Both the position numbers and the translations under genes were made by a program. The notes under the pieces were generated by a model. The model made no database searches. It was not told the origin of the DNA and saw only the letters and a program-made list of their open reading frames with translations. From Bacillota bacterium (GTDB taxonomy: Bacteria; Bacillota; Dehalobacteriia; UBA4068; UBA4997), in contig JAETNY010000003.1 in NCBI GenBank assembly GCA_021771915.1, positions 62,001 through 126,000 of the forward strand: a DNA stretch of 64,000 nt, given 5' to 3'. Shown piece after piece: positions 33,531 through 42,218 of this stretch (its first letter is position 1; every line of letters starts with the position of its first letter).

Positions 33531-34457
33531 TTACTGCTGACTTTTCAGCTGGTTCTGCCGCTCCTTGCCATGAATAATCTCTCGCAAAACGGCATTAATC
33601 GGAGTCAGGACGCCAGCCGCCGCCCCATATTCCTCCACAATGCCGGCAAAATAATCGACCTCGGTAATCCGCCCGGCCTTAATGTCCTGATGCATACTGG
33701 TTTGCGCCGTGCGCGGAAAAGCCGCCATAAAACGCTCGGTTTCCTTGCGGTCAGCCTCCGTTAAATCCACACCGCGCGCCTTGGCCAGTTCCACAACCTC
33801 CTGCATAGCCGCAGAAGCCAGCCGAAAGTAATTTTCAACCTCGCTGCACTCATAAATAAAGCAGTCCACAGCCGCCGTCACCTGATTATAGCCCACGTTC
33901 AACATGAACTTTTTCCAGATAGTACGTTCCATATCGGCGGCAATCTCCAAAGGAATGGGCGTACGGCTCAAAATCTGGCGTACCCGCTCAACCTCCGGCG
34001 CATAAGGCTCCGTATTGCGCTCCCAACCAAACTGCAATACGCCGCGCGTGGTAAAATCCACCGCATTAACCGTGCGCCGCGCGTCAATACCCATGGCAAT
34101 GCCAAACAGCACCCTAGCCTGCGGAAAAGCTGCGCGCAAAGTCGGCGTGGCGCTGATACCATTCAACAGCGGTACAATGATAGTGCCATCGCCCACAAAA
34201 GGCCGCATATCGTCCAGCGCGTCCGCCAGACCGTAATTTTTAACGCAGACGAAAATCACCTCCGCCGGCACCACATCTTCGGCCGGCCGCTCCACGCGCA
34301 GGGGATAGCGCGCATCGTTCACCTGCAAACCCTCGGCCTGCAAACGGTCATACCGACTGCCGCTGGCAATCGCAAAAAAATCATTGGGATAAGCATTATA
34401 CAAATCCATGCCAAAAACCGAGCCCACGGCTCCCATACCAATCATTGCTATTCGCAT
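33531..34457 (-). CDS. panE: 2-dehydropantoate 2-reductase (ketopantoate reductase family)
   Basis: The start is put at the second Met (34457, MRIAMIGMGAVG), since the AGGAGG lies too close to the first ATG. The 308-residue protein has an N-terminal NADP-binding Rossmann motif GMGAVGSVFG, VIFVCVKNYG, and the C-terminal domain with the catalytic Lys region IWKKFMLNVGYNQVTA. It reduces ketopantoate to pantoate in coenzyme A synthesis; some family members act on other 2-keto acids. No other pan gene is near, so the exact substrate is uncertain. Confidence 0.85.
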   Translation of the reverse strand: MRIAMIGMGAVGSVFGMDLYNAYPNDFFAIASGSRYDRLQAEGLQVNDARYPLRVERPAEDVVPAEVIFVCVKNYGLADALDDMRPFVGDGTIIVPLLNGISATPTLRAAFPQARVLFGIAMGIDARRTVNAVDFTTRGVLQFGWERNTEPYAPEVERVRQILSRTPIPLEIAADMERTIWKKFMLNVGYNQVTAAVDCFIYECSEVENYFRLASAAMQEVVELAKARGVDLTEADRKETERFMAAFPRTAQTSMHQDIKAGRITEVDYFAGIVEEYGAAAGVLTPINAVLREIIHGKERQNQLKSQQ

Positions 34458-34529
34458 TTTCATACCTCCTTTTATTCATTATGTTGCCTTGTTCAGAGCA
34501 TTGAAAATTTAACAGAGGAGCCTACCCTG

Positions 34530-36344
34530 TTATTCTATTTCCAAAACGGCCATAAACGCCTCCTGCGGTATCGTCACACTGCCGACCTGTTTCATGCGCT
34601 TTTTGCCAGCCTTTTGTTTTTCCAGCAGCTTACGCTTACGTGTAACGTCGCCGCCATAACATTTGGCCAAAACGTCCTTGCGCAGCGCTTTGATAGTTTC
34701 CCGAGCGATAACCTTGTTGCCCACCGAAGCCTGCACCGGTATTTCAAACAACTGCCGGGGAATAAGCCGGCGCAGTTTGTCAGTCAGCGCCCGGCCGCGA
34801 TAATAGGCCTTATCTTTATGCACAATGCAGGAAAGCGCGTCAACCACCTCATTGTTCACCATAATATCCAGCTTTACCAGATTGGACTGCTGATAGCCAG
34901 AAAGTTCATAGTCCAGCGAAGCATAACCTTTGGTCATGCTTTTTAGCTTGTCGAAATAATCAAAAATAATCTCGGATAGGGGCAAATCATAAAGCAGCAT
35001 AACCCGGGTGGGCGTGATATATTCCATGTTTAAGAAGTTGCCGCGCTTGTCCTGCCCCAGTTCCATCACATTGCCCACAAAATCTTTCGGCACCATAATG
35101 GTGGCCTTAACATAAGGCTCCTCAATAGCCAACAACTCGCCGGCCGGCGGCAGGTCAGTGGGATTATCAATCTCGATAACCTCGCCGTTGGTTTTCGTCA
35201 CGCGGTAATTTACGCTGGGCGCGGTGGTAATCAGTTCCAAATCATATTCGCGCTCCAAACGCTCCTTGATAATCTCCATATGCAGCAAGCCCAAAAAACC
35301 GCAACGGAAACCAAAACCCAGCGCCGCCGAGGTTTCCGGCTCATAAAGCAGCGCCGCGTCATTCAGCTGCAATTTTTCCAATGCATCTTTCAAATCGTTA
35401 TATTTGGCGGAGTCCACTGGATACAGACCGCAGTAAACCATGGAAACAGCCGGACGATAACCCGGCAGCGGCAACGGCGTGGGGTCAGCGGCGTTAGTAA
35501 TCGTATCTCCAACCCGAGTATCGCGCACATTTTTAATGCTGGCCGTCAAAAAGCCAACATCGCCGGCCGCCAGCGAGTCCACCATTGTAATGTTGGGGCT
35601 TAAAACGCCCACCTCAACCACTTCAAATTCCTTTTGTGTATTCATCATACGAACGCGCATGCCGCGGCGTACCTCGCCGGACATCACGCGAAAATAAGGC
35701 AAAACCCCTTTATAAGCATCAAATGTGCTGTCAAAAATCAGAGCGGAAAGCGATTCCTCCCGGCTTCCCTCCGGCGCCGGTATCCGTTGCACAATGGCCT
35801 CCAAAACGTCTTCAATACCAAAACCGGTTTTGGCAGAAATCATCAGCGCATCGTCCGCCGGCAGACCAATAACCTCCTCCAGTTCTGCCTTGACCGCATC
35901 GGGGTCAGCGTTGGGTAAATCTATTTTATTGATAACCGGAATAATTTCCAGATTATTTTCCAGCGCCAGATAAACATTCGCCAGAGTCTGCGCTTCAATG
36001 CCCTGCGCCGCGTCCACAACCAGCAGCGCGCCCTCGCAGGCTGCCAGCGAGCGGCTGACCTCATAATTAAAATCCACATGGCCAGGCGTATCAATCAAAT
36101 GCAGCGTGTAGGTCTGGCCGTCTTTGGCCTGATAATTCAGGCGCACCGCCTTAAGCTTAATCGTAATGCCACGCTCACGTTCCAAATCCATATCGTCCAG
36201 CACCTGCGCCTCCATTTCCCGGCTGGAAAGCGCGCCGGTATATTCCAGCAATCGGTCGGCCAGTGTGGATTTGCCATGGTCAATATGGGCAATTATACAA
36301 AAATTACGGATATTTTTCTGTTCTGTTTGTTTATTTACACTCAT
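34530..36344 (-). CDS. lepA: Elongation factor 4 (back-translocating GTPase)
   Basis: A 604-residue GTPase of normal length for LepA. The G1 motif is [15 protein letters not shown]2/G3 lie in [15 protein letters not shown] and DTPGHVDF, and NKIDLP is G4. The LepA-specific C-terminus ends [25 protein letters not shown]. It acts on ribosomes to help translation under stress. GAGG precedes the ATG. It lies downstream of murJ and spoIIP, close to the common clostridial order rpsT-spoIIP-lepA. Confidence 0.97.
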   Translation of the reverse strand: MSVNKQTEQKNIRNFCIIAHIDHGKSTLADRLLEYTGALSSREMEAQVLDDMDLERERGITIKLKAVRLNYQAKDGQTYTLHLIDTPGHVDFNYEVSRSLAACEGALLVVDAAQGIEAQTLANVYLALENNLEIIPVINKIDLPNADPDAVKAELEEVIGLPADDALMISAKTGFGIEDVLEAIVQRIPAPEGSREESLSALIFDSTFDAYKGVLPYFRVMSGEVRRGMRVRMMNTQKEFEVVEVGVLSPNITMVDSLAAGDVGFLTASIKNVRDTRVGDTITNAADPTPLPLPGYRPAVSMVYCGLYPVDSAKYNDLKDALEKLQLNDAALLYEPETSAALGFGFRCGFLGLLHMEIIKERLEREYDLELITTAPSVNYRVTKTNGEVIEIDNPTDLPPAGELLAIEEPYVKATIMVPKDFVGNVMELGQDKRGNFLNMEYITPTRVMLLYDLPLSEIIFDYFDKLKSMTKGYASLDYELSGYQQSNLVKLDIMVNNEVVDALSCIVHKDKAYYRGRALTDKLRRLIPRQLFEIPVQASVGNKVIARETIKALRKDVLAKCYGGDVTRKRKLLEKQKAGKKRMKQVGSVTIPQEAFMAVLEIE

Positions 36345-36379
36345 TTTGTTAAAATTCCTCTTATATTATAAATTTTTAA

Positions 36380-38056
36380 TTATTTTTCCGTTGTTTTTTC
36401 ATCTGAATTCGCGGACGGCAAAGTACTCCGCGGCCGAAACTTACGACGCAATATACCCAGCAGCTGCTCGGCCTCCGGCATATGCCAAAGCATGGCCAGA
36501 AACATAAACAGGCCAATACCCAGCCCCGTAACCAGCAGAATTTCAGCCAGCTGCGCCAGTTTGCTGGAAATCGGCAGGTAAAGCTGCCAAAAATGCGCCA
36601 GCAGCCAGACGACCGCTCCCATAACCAGAGAAATCAGGGTTGTCTGGGCAGTGGATTTTAACAGCGCCCAACTGCCGATATCGCCAATCTGCCAGTTCAG
36701 CAACACAATAAGCACTACCATGTTGAAAATGCCAGCCACGGAATAGGCCAGCGCCAGGCCGCCCTGCGCCATATAACGCACCAGAATTATGGAAAGCACC
36801 ACGTTGACCGCAATGGAAAGCACCGCAACCGCCACCGGCTTGCGCGTATCTTTCAGGGCATAAAACGCCCGGGAAAGCGTATGAATAGCCGCATAAGCAA
36901 ATATGCCAATGGTATAGAAAACCAGAGCATAGGCGGTTTGTTTGGTGTCCTCCGCCGTAAAGGCGCCGCTTTTGAACTCATACATGAAGCGAATTACCGG
37001 CTCGCTCAAAGCAGCCAGCCCAAAAGAGGCCGGAATAGTCACAAAAATTACAGTACGCACGCCCATAATCAGCGTGGCCTTGAAGTTATCCCACTGCTCT
37101 CGCGCCGCCAGCTGAGTCATAGTGGGGAAAAAGGCAATGCCCACCGTAATACCAAACAGCGTTATCGGCAGCTGCATCAGGCGTTGGGCGGCACGCAACG
37201 CAGAAACCAGCCCGGCCGAAAGTTCAGAAGCCAAATTCTGATTGACAAATAAATTAAACTGGCTGGCGCCCAGACCGATAAACACCGGCACAATCAGCGC
37301 CAGCAGTTCCTGCACGCCGGGGTGACGCAGATTAAAGCTGAACGTGTAATGCATACCCATCTGCCAAAGCTTGATGAATTGCACCAGAAAATTCATAATA
37401 GCGCCCAGCACCACGCCCACCGAAAAGCCAGCAATGCCATAGCCGGGAAAATAATGCTCAATCGGCGCGGCCAGCAGCAGGCCGCCCAGAATAATACCAA
37501 GATTATAAAGCACCGAGCCGACCGCCGGCGCGGTAAATTCCTTATAGGACTGCAATATGCCGGTGCTGATACCGGACAGGCACATGAAAATTACCTGCAC
37601 AAACATAATACGCGTCAGATTGATAGTAAGGGTTTTGGTGTAGCCGTCAAAGCCCGGCACCAGCCAGTCCACCAGCTGCGGCGCCAGCGCCACGCCCAGC
37701 ACTACGCCGATTGTCAGCAGCACCATAATCCAGTTAAAAATAATGCTTAAAACGCGCCAGCCCTCTTCCTCCTGATTGCGCGCCAGATAGCTGGAAAAAA
37801 CCGGAATAAAGGCAGAGGAAAGCGCGCCGCCCACCAAAATCATATACAAAAAATCCGGTATGGAAAAGGCCGCGTTATAAGCGTCGGTTAAATTGTTCTG
37901 GCCAAATTTGGCAAAGATAAGAACATCACGCAAATAACCCAATATGCGCGAGGCAATCGTACTGAGCATCAGCAGGTTGGCCGCAGCCAGCAGAGAAGCG
38001 CCGCCGCCTTTGGCCGTGCCTGAACCGGCACCGTTTTTTTCTGGTAAACCGCCCAA
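36380..38056 (-). CDS. murJ: Lipid II flippase MurJ (MviN family)
   Basis: A 558-residue membrane protein with about 14 helices. It carries the MurJ N-terminal pattern SRILGYLRDVLIFAKFG and internal repeats of the MOP exporter superfamily. It moves the peptidoglycan precursor lipid II to the outer face of the membrane. The start is TTG with AGGAAGTG upstream; a later ATG would cut the first helix. It is inserted between spoIIP and lepA, which are often adjacent in Clostridia. Confidence 0.93.
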   Translation of the reverse strand: MGGLPEKNGAGSGTAKGGGASLLAAANLLMLSTIASRILGYLRDVLIFAKFGQNNLTDAYNAAFSIPDFLYMILVGGALSSAFIPVFSSYLARNQEEEGWRVLSIIFNWIMVLLTIGVVLGVALAPQLVDWLVPGFDGYTKTLTINLTRIMFVQVIFMCLSGISTGILQSYKEFTAPAVGSVLYNLGIILGGLLLAAPIEHYFPGYGIAGFSVGVVLGAIMNFLVQFIKLWQMGMHYTFSFNLRHPGVQELLALIVPVFIGLGASQFNLFVNQNLASELSAGLVSALRAAQRLMQLPITLFGITVGIAFFPTMTQLAAREQWDNFKATLIMGVRTVIFVTIPASFGLAALSEPVIRFMYEFKSGAFTAEDTKQTAYALVFYTIGIFAYAAIHTLSRAFYALKDTRKPVAVAVLSIAVNVVLSIILVRYMAQGGLALAYSVAGIFNMVVLIVLLNWQIGDIGSWALLKSTAQTTLISLVMGAVVWLLAHFWQLYLPISSKLAQLAEILLVTGLGIGLFMFLAMLWHMPEAEQLLGILRRKFRPRSTLPSANSDEKTTEK

Positions 38057-38140
38057 ATAAAATTCACTTCCTGAATAATAGGTGTTGGATATTGATATTA
38101 TATCACAACCTATACAATGTTACAACCAGAATTTTCATTT

Positions 38141-39031
38141 TTATTCTTCCGCCAAAACCTGCCGCATGGCCTCCGCCAAAAGAGTAGCGGCATATTCTAC
38201 CTCCTCAATATTATTTTCCGTGCTGCCCATCTCCACCAGAATGGCATGGTCAAAAATATGCTGATTATAGCGCCCGGCCTGCACGGAAATCCGCCGCAGC
38301 AGCCCAGGATATAATTCGTCCATCTTATCGCCCAGCCGCTGCATAAAATCGCGATTGCTCTGCCAGTTGGGATTTTCATAACGCTGGGCGCTGCCGCAAA
38401 CCAGCATAATCCGTGCCGCCGTGCGCCCGTTGATATCCACCACTGAAGCCTCCCGGCTAACCCCAGCGTCACGATGCCAGTCAATCAAAACCTGCAAATT
38501 CGGATAAGCCGCCAGAAGCCCCTCTGCCGTGGCCAGAGAATTGGCATAAGCCTTATTCCAATCCGGCCAGTCATGAATGGTTTCATTAACCAAAACCCCC
38601 ACGCCCTCCGCCTGCAAGGTATCCGCAAATGCATGCGCCGCCTGATAAATCCCACCCAGTTCACCATAAACTTTGGGCTGTCCGGAATAGCTGGTATATG
38701 TTTCGGAACTGTGCGTGCAATAAACCGCAACCCTGATTTCAGCGGCGGCCTCCGCCAAATCCTGCTGATAACGCCGCCAGGCAAAAAGCGCCTCGCTGTC
38801 TGCCATTAAACGGCTTGGCCATTTGCCGGAGGGCTGAACAGACTGAATAATACCGTCTGCATTGCTCAACACATTATTTACCGGCGCGCTCTGACCGCCC
38901 AGGCGATTTTGTCCCAGCCAGGCTCCGCCCAGACACAACAGCAAAAGCAGCAGCCAAACCGCAGACTGCCGATTATGCCGACAGGGAGCCGCCATATCTG
39001 CATAGTATGTCCGATTATCTTTTGCACGCAT
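38141..39031 (-). CDS. spoIIP: Stage II sporulation protein P
   Basis: A 296-residue protein with one N-terminal membrane helix (SAVWLLLLLLCLGGAWLG, about 23-40) and an extracellular SpoIIP domain. Motifs include YCTHSSETYTSYSG, VLIDWHRDAG with catalytic His and Asp candidates, and HAILVEMGSTEN near the end. With SpoIID and SpoIIM it degrades septal peptidoglycan during engulfment; SpoIIP has amidase and endopeptidase activity. It indicates a spore-forming host. GGAGGG precedes the ATG. The germination protease gene gpr, often found between rpsT and spoIIP, is absent here. Confidence 0.92.
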   Translation of the reverse strand: MRAKDNRTYYADMAAPCRHNRQSAVWLLLLLLCLGGAWLGQNRLGGQSAPVNNVLSNADGIIQSVQPSGKWPSRLMADSEALFAWRRYQQDLAEAAAEIRVAVYCTHSSETYTSYSGQPKVYGELGGIYQAAHAFADTLQAEGVGVLVNETIHDWPDWNKAYANSLATAEGLLAAYPNLQVLIDWHRDAGVSREASVVDINGRTAARIMLVCGSAQRYENPNWQSNRDFMQRLGDKMDELYPGLLRRISVQAGRYNQHIFDHAILVEMGSTENNIEEVEYAATLLAEAMRQVLAEE

Positions 39032-39141
39032 AGTTACCCTCCAATTTCTGTTTAATGTTTATGAAAAAGAAAAGTAAAATATGCCTTTAAAATCAGAAGC
39101 CGCACCAGCTTAAATTTTTTAGCAAAAAGCATAAAAAGCTA

Positions 39142-39170
39142 TTGCATTTTGGAATTTTTTATGCTAAAAT
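39142..39170 (+). promoter_or_regulatory. rpsT promoter
   Basis: TTGCAT and TAAAAT are spaced by 17 bases, with TG one base before the -10 (extended -10). It is very similar to the tRNA promoter at 57267-57295. Confidence 0.7.
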
Positions 39171-39247
39171 ATATTGGTTGATTTATATAGTTTATCCATG
39201 TTATAAGGTTTTTTTATATAGTCAAATGCTTTACAGGAGGTGAAACC

Positions 39248-39520
39248 ATGGCAAACATCAAATCCGCGAAGAAAAGGGTGCTCATCGCTGAAGCCCGGCG
39301 TGTAAAAAATGCAGCTGCGCGTTCCCGTATCCGTACTGCGCTCAAGAAGTATGAGGCTTCTTTGGAGGCAGGCACCAACAAAGAGGAAACTCAGGCTTTG
39401 CTGCGTGAGGTTATCAGTCTGTTGGACAAGGCTGCCCGCACCAATTTAATTCATCGCAATGCCGCCGCCAGAAAGAAATCTCATCTGGTTTTGCGTTTTA
39501 ACAAAACTTTCGCAGCTTAA
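39248..39520 (+). CDS. rpsT: 30S ribosomal protein S20
   Basis: A 90-residue basic helical protein that binds 16S rRNA at the bottom of the 30S subunit. The sequence MANIKSAKKRVLIAEARRVKNAAARSRIRTALKKYE is diagnostic for S20, as is the C-terminal NLIHRNAAARKKSHLVLRFNKTFAA. AGGAGGTG lies before the ATG. It is transcribed alone from a strong promoter and ends in a good terminator. It is divergent from spoIIP. Confidence 0.98.
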   Translation: MANIKSAKKRVLIAEARRVKNAAARSRIRTALKKYEASLEAGTNKEETQALLREVISLLDKAARTNLIHRNAAARKKSHLVLRFNKTFAA

Positions 39521-39535
39521 TTTACAGCATATATT

Positions 39536-39575
39536 AAAGGGTGATTGCCTGTTTTCCAGCGCAATCACCCTTTTT
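39536..39575 (+). terminator. rpsT terminator
   Basis: AAGGGTGATTGC pairs with GCAATCACCCTT in a 12-bp stem, followed by TTTTT. It also faces the convergent hypothetical gene at 39584. Confidence 0.9.
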
Positions 39576-39583
39576 ATTATTTA

Positions 39584-39868
39584 TTAAATAAGGTCTTTAT
39601 TAACACCACTGCAATCTATAATTATATCCAACAAATCCGCAGACTGCTGGTATATATAATTCAGCTGTGACATGCAAAGTTCCAGAGAACTGGCCGGGTT
39701 TGCGATTTCTCTCTCCTCCATTTCCAGCACATTATATAACAAATGCAATGTATTATTGACAGCCCAAATCTGCGTGAAAAAATCCGTCAATTTTCCTATC
39801 GCCGCCGCCAATTTTTTTTCGTTTAAGTCCTCCGATGATTGTTTTGTCAAATTTTTTTCTGTTTCCAT
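39584..39868 (-). CDS. Small hypothetical protein, mostly helical
   Basis: A 94-residue protein (METEKNLTKQSSEDLNEKKL...) with no recognised domain. The middle and end are predicted amphipathic helices (FFTQIWAVNNTLHLLYNVLEMEE, LCMSQLNYIYQQSADLLDIIID). AGGAG lies nine bases before the ATG, so it is probably translated. It opens a 1-kb accessory islet with a ribbon-helix-helix regulator and a putative type I toxin locus. Proteins of this kind are common on integrated elements; this is only a suggestion from context. Confidence 0.6.
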   Translation of the reverse strand: METEKNLTKQSSEDLNEKKLAAAIGKLTDFFTQIWAVNNTLHLLYNVLEMEEREIANPASSLELCMSQLNYIYQQSADLLDIIIDCSGVNKDLI

Positions 39869-39899
39869 TATATTATTCTCCTTATTTTGTTATTGATTT

Positions 39900-39944
39900 C
39901 CCTCAAAGAGAATGATATAATAGATTTATCATTCTCCTTGAGGG
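39900..39944. repeat. Long inverted repeat upstream of the small hypothetical gene
   Basis: CCCTCAAAGAGAATGATA and TATCATTCTCCTTGAGGG form an 18-bp stem with one mismatch and a nine-base loop. It lies between the regulator gene and the hypothetical gene and has no strong T-run on either strand. It may be an operator, an attenuator or a processing site. Confidence 0.5.
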
Positions 39945-39953
39945 GTTTGGTTA

Positions 39954-39997
39954 TAAGACAATCGGTGTGCTTGTCAGGCGTTTAACCGGTTGTCTTA
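39954..39997 (-). terminator. Terminator-like hairpin overlapping the RHH gene stop
   Basis: TAAGACAATCGG pairs with CCGGTTGTCTTA with one mismatch. The regulator stop codon lies within the stem. On the plus strand it is followed by TTTTTTT, so it may work better in that direction. Confidence 0.5.
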
Positions 39998-40174
39998 TTT
40001 TTTTAGGCTTTCACTAACCTTTTCTATGCCTTTAATTATAACATTAGTTTTAGTAGTTTCTAATTGTTTTGCACAATCATTAAGCATATCATTCTCAGAT
40101 TGTGTCAGGCGAATTTCTAATCTAACATTTCTTGGATTATCGGTTAGTTTTGTACCTTTTTTCAAGGGCGTCAT
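39995..40174 (-). CDS. Ribbon-helix-helix (CopG/MobC-like) small regulator
   Basis: The start is set at the internal ATG at 40174 (MTPLKKGTKL), with AAAGGAG upstream, giving 59 residues; the track starts ten codons earlier over that site. The sequence NVRLEIRLTQSENDMLNDCAKQLETTKTNVIIKGIEKVSE fits a ribbon-helix-helix DNA-binding dimer: a strand followed by two helices. Such proteins regulate toxin-antitoxin genes or act as relaxosome accessory proteins. A perfect palindrome in its own promoter suggests autorepression. It lies divergent from the putative type I toxin. Confidence 0.72.
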   Translation of the reverse strand: MTPLKKGTKLTDNPRNVRLEIRLTQSENDMLNDCAKQLETTKTNVIIKGIEKVSESLKK

Positions 40175-40206
40175 CTTCTCACGCTCCTTTCTTTGCCCAC
40201 ACAAAC

Positions 40207-40235
40207 ATTATAATATATTGTACGTACAAAGTCAA
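40207..40235 (-). promoter_or_regulatory. RHH gene promoter with TTGTACGTACAA operator
   Basis: On the minus strand TTGACT and TATAAT are spaced by 17 bases. The perfect 12-bp palindrome TTGTACGTACAA (40218-40229) lies in the spacer next to the -35. Ribbon-helix-helix dimers bind short palindromes of this type. Confidence 0.7.
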
Positions 40236-40282
40236 GTCTAATTTAAAAAATTTGGACAAAAGTTAAAAGGAAATGCTATAAT

Positions 40283-40351
40283 ATGTCTGCACTTTTAATG
40301 CTGCTTTTGGCAGTTGCAGACTTTGCTATTAAACATAGTAAAAGAAAATAA
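40283..40351 (+). CDS. Putative small hydrophobic type I toxin, 22 residues
   Basis: This ORF, too short for the track, reads MSALLMLLLAVADFAIKHSKRK: a single hydrophobic helix followed by a basic tail, like known type I toxins of Gram-positive bacteria (holin-like, TxpA and Fst groups). AAAGGAAA lies upstream of the ATG. A TGCTATAAT extended -10 box abuts the ATG, so if that promoter is used translation would begin at the inner Met6. The stop runs into a terminator hairpin, and an antisense promoter faces the 3' end, as is usual for these loci. Toxicity is inferred. Confidence 0.5.
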   Translation: MSALLMLLLAVADFAIKHSKRK

Positions 40352-40432
40352 CCGCCCTCCTAACAAAAGACGCGGTTATTTTATAACTATTACTCTTGTG
40401 GGCTGACCCAGTTTGAGGGTCGGCTCTTTGTG
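40340..40432 (-). ncRNA. Putative antisense antitoxin RNA
   Basis: A minus-strand TGCTACAAT (-10 at 40438-40443; CTGCAT 17 bases upstream) would start an RNA near 40431. The RNA begins with a hairpin (GCCGACCC/GGGTCAGC) and ends at the shared hairpin GCGGTTATT/AATAACCGC, followed by TTTTCTTTTA. It would overlap the 3' end of the toxin mRNA. The two stacked hairpins match what I know of holin-like type I toxin loci. Confidence 0.45.
40347..40380. terminator. Shared bidirectional terminator of the toxin/antisense pair
   Basis: AATAACCGC and GCGGTTATT form a 9-bp stem around a 16-base loop, with T-rich ends on both strands. It overlaps the toxin stop codon. Confidence 0.6.
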
Positions 40433-40556
40433 TTTTTATTGTAGCATACAAATCCAAAAAATGCAGGTATTTTGTACTGGCGGCACTGCTCCATCCCACC
40501 GCCTGGAAAAAGCATAACCTCCAAAAACAGCACCATATCGACACAACTTCCCCAGA

Positions 40557-41639
40557 CTAAAACATCAAAACTGCCTCAGCCACCGCTTTGCCCATAGCGG
40601 CACAGCCAATTTTAGTTTTGCCCTCGCTCATAATATCAGCCGTGCGCAGTCCTTTATCCAAAACCGCATTAACAGCGGCCTCAACCGCATCGCTCTCCTT
40701 GTCCATATCAAAGGAATATTTTAACATCATCGCTGCGGCCAGAATAGTACCGATAGGATTGGCAATATCCTGCCCGGCAATATCCGGCGCGGAACCATGA
40801 ATAGGCTCATACATGCCAACCGTGCTCTCGCCCAGGCTGGAGGAGGGAATCATACCAATGGAACCGGTAATCATGCTTGCTTCATCAGAGAGGATATCGC
40901 CAAACATATTCTCGGTTACGATAACGTCAAACTGTGAGGGCTCCTTTACCAGCTGCATGGCTGTGTTATCCACCAGCATATAATCATAGGCTACATCGGG
41001 ATATTGTTCTGCAATCTGATAGCCCAATTCTCGCCAGAGTTTGGAAGTATCCAATACGTTGGCTTTGTCAATCATTGTTACTTTGCGGCGGCGTTTCTGC
41101 GCCATTTTGAATGCGATATGCAGCATGCGCTCAATTTCATGCGTGCTGTAACTCATCACGTCTGTGGCCATTTTTTCGCCGTTAGGCAGAGTTCCCGTCT
41201 TATGCTCGCCAAAATATACGCCGCCAATCAGTTCGCGCACAATAACCAAATCAATGCCGCGCTGCACAATCTCCGGCTTCAGCGGCGAAGCAAAATCCAG
41301 CTGCGGAAACAGCCGCGCCGGACGCACATTGGAATACAGACCCATCGCCGCGCGCAGGCCAAGCAAACCACGCTCCGGCCGAATATCGCCCGGCAGCTTG
41401 TCCCATTTATAGCCACCGATAGCGCCCAGCAAAACGCTGTCGCTGGCGCGGCAGGCCGCAATAGCCTCCTCGGTCAGCGGCACGCCATGTTTGTCAATGG
41501 AGCAGCCGCCCATATCAACGTCCGTATAATTAAATTTATGGCCAAATTTCTCGCCAACCGCCGCCAGCACCTGCAACGTAGCGTTTACAATCTCCGGGCC
41601 AATGCCATCGCCGCGGATTACCGCAATATTTTTCTCCAT
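40557..41639 (-). CDS. leuB: 3-isopropylmalate dehydrogenase
   Basis: A 360-residue NAD-dependent decarboxylating dehydrogenase of leucine synthesis. The N-terminus IAVIRGDGIGPEIV, the substrate region LLGLRAAMGLYSNVRPAR with its Arg cluster, IVRELIGGVYFGEH, and MFGDILSDEASMITGSIGMIPS are diagnostic. The length is normal. AGGAGG lies before the ATG. It is the last gene of the leuACDB operon. No strong terminator is visible directly after it. Confidence 0.97.
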   Translation of the reverse strand: MEKNIAVIRGDGIGPEIVNATLQVLAAVGEKFGHKFNYTDVDMGGCSIDKHGVPLTEEAIAACRASDSVLLGAIGGYKWDKLPGDIRPERGLLGLRAAMGLYSNVRPARLFPQLDFASPLKPEIVQRGIDLVIVRELIGGVYFGEHKTGTLPNGEKMATDVMSYSTHEIERMLHIAFKMAQKRRRKVTMIDKANVLDTSKLWRELGYQIAEQYPDVAYDYMLVDNTAMQLVKEPSQFDVIVTENMFGDILSDEASMITGSIGMIPSSSLGESTVGMYEPIHGSAPDIAGQDIANPIGTILAAAMMLKYSFDMDKESDAVEAAVNAVLDKGLRTADIMSEGKTKIGCAAMGKAVAEAVLMF

Positions 41640-41723
41640 TTATAAAATTCCTCCTATATTGTCTGGAATAATAAACTAAAATCTTTATCAATACTCGCTC
41701 ATAATTGTCAATATCTTAAAAAA

Positions 41724-42203
41724 TCAAGACTTTAAAAAGTCTAAAAGACCACCTTTGGCAATAATGTTCTGGATAAATTCCGGAAACGGTTCTGTTTTGT
41801 AGGTTTCATTTTTAGTCAAATTGTGAATTTCACCACAGTCAAAATTAATTTCCAACTCATCACCAACGGCAATTTTATCCGCGTCGGCACACTCCAAAAT
41901 CGGCAAGCCGACGTTGATGGAGTTGCGGTAAAAAATACGCGCAAAGCTTTTGGCAATTACGCAGGAAATGCCAGAGGCCTTTATCGCAATCGGCGCGTGC
42001 TCCCGGGAGGAACCACAGCCAAAGTTAAAGCCGCCCACCATGATATCCCCGGCCTGAACGCGCTGCACAAACTGCTTATCAATATCCTCCATGCAGTGCG
42101 CCGCCAACTCCTGATGATTGGCCGTGTTCAGATAACGCGCCGGAATAATCACGTCCGTATCAATATTATCACCATATTTATGGACAAAACCTTTACTAAT
42201 CAT
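41724..42203 (-). CDS. leuD: 3-isopropylmalate dehydratase small subunit
   Basis: A 159-residue protein of the short LeuD type. [21 protein letters not shown] opens the swivelling domain, and [21 protein letters not shown] carries the substrate-binding loop. It pairs with LeuC to isomerise 2- to 3-isopropylmalate. GGGGAGG lies nine bases before the ATG. It begins 15 bp after leuC. Confidence 0.96.
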   Translation of the reverse strand: MISKGFVHKYGDNIDTDVIIPARYLNTANHQELAAHCMEDIDKQFVQRVQAGDIMVGGFNFGCGSSREHAPIAIKASGISCVIAKSFARIFYRNSINVGLPILECADADKIAVGDELEINFDCGEIHNLTKNETYKTEPFPEFIQNIIAKGGLLDFLKS

Positions 42204-42218
42204 TTGCTTAAACCTCCC

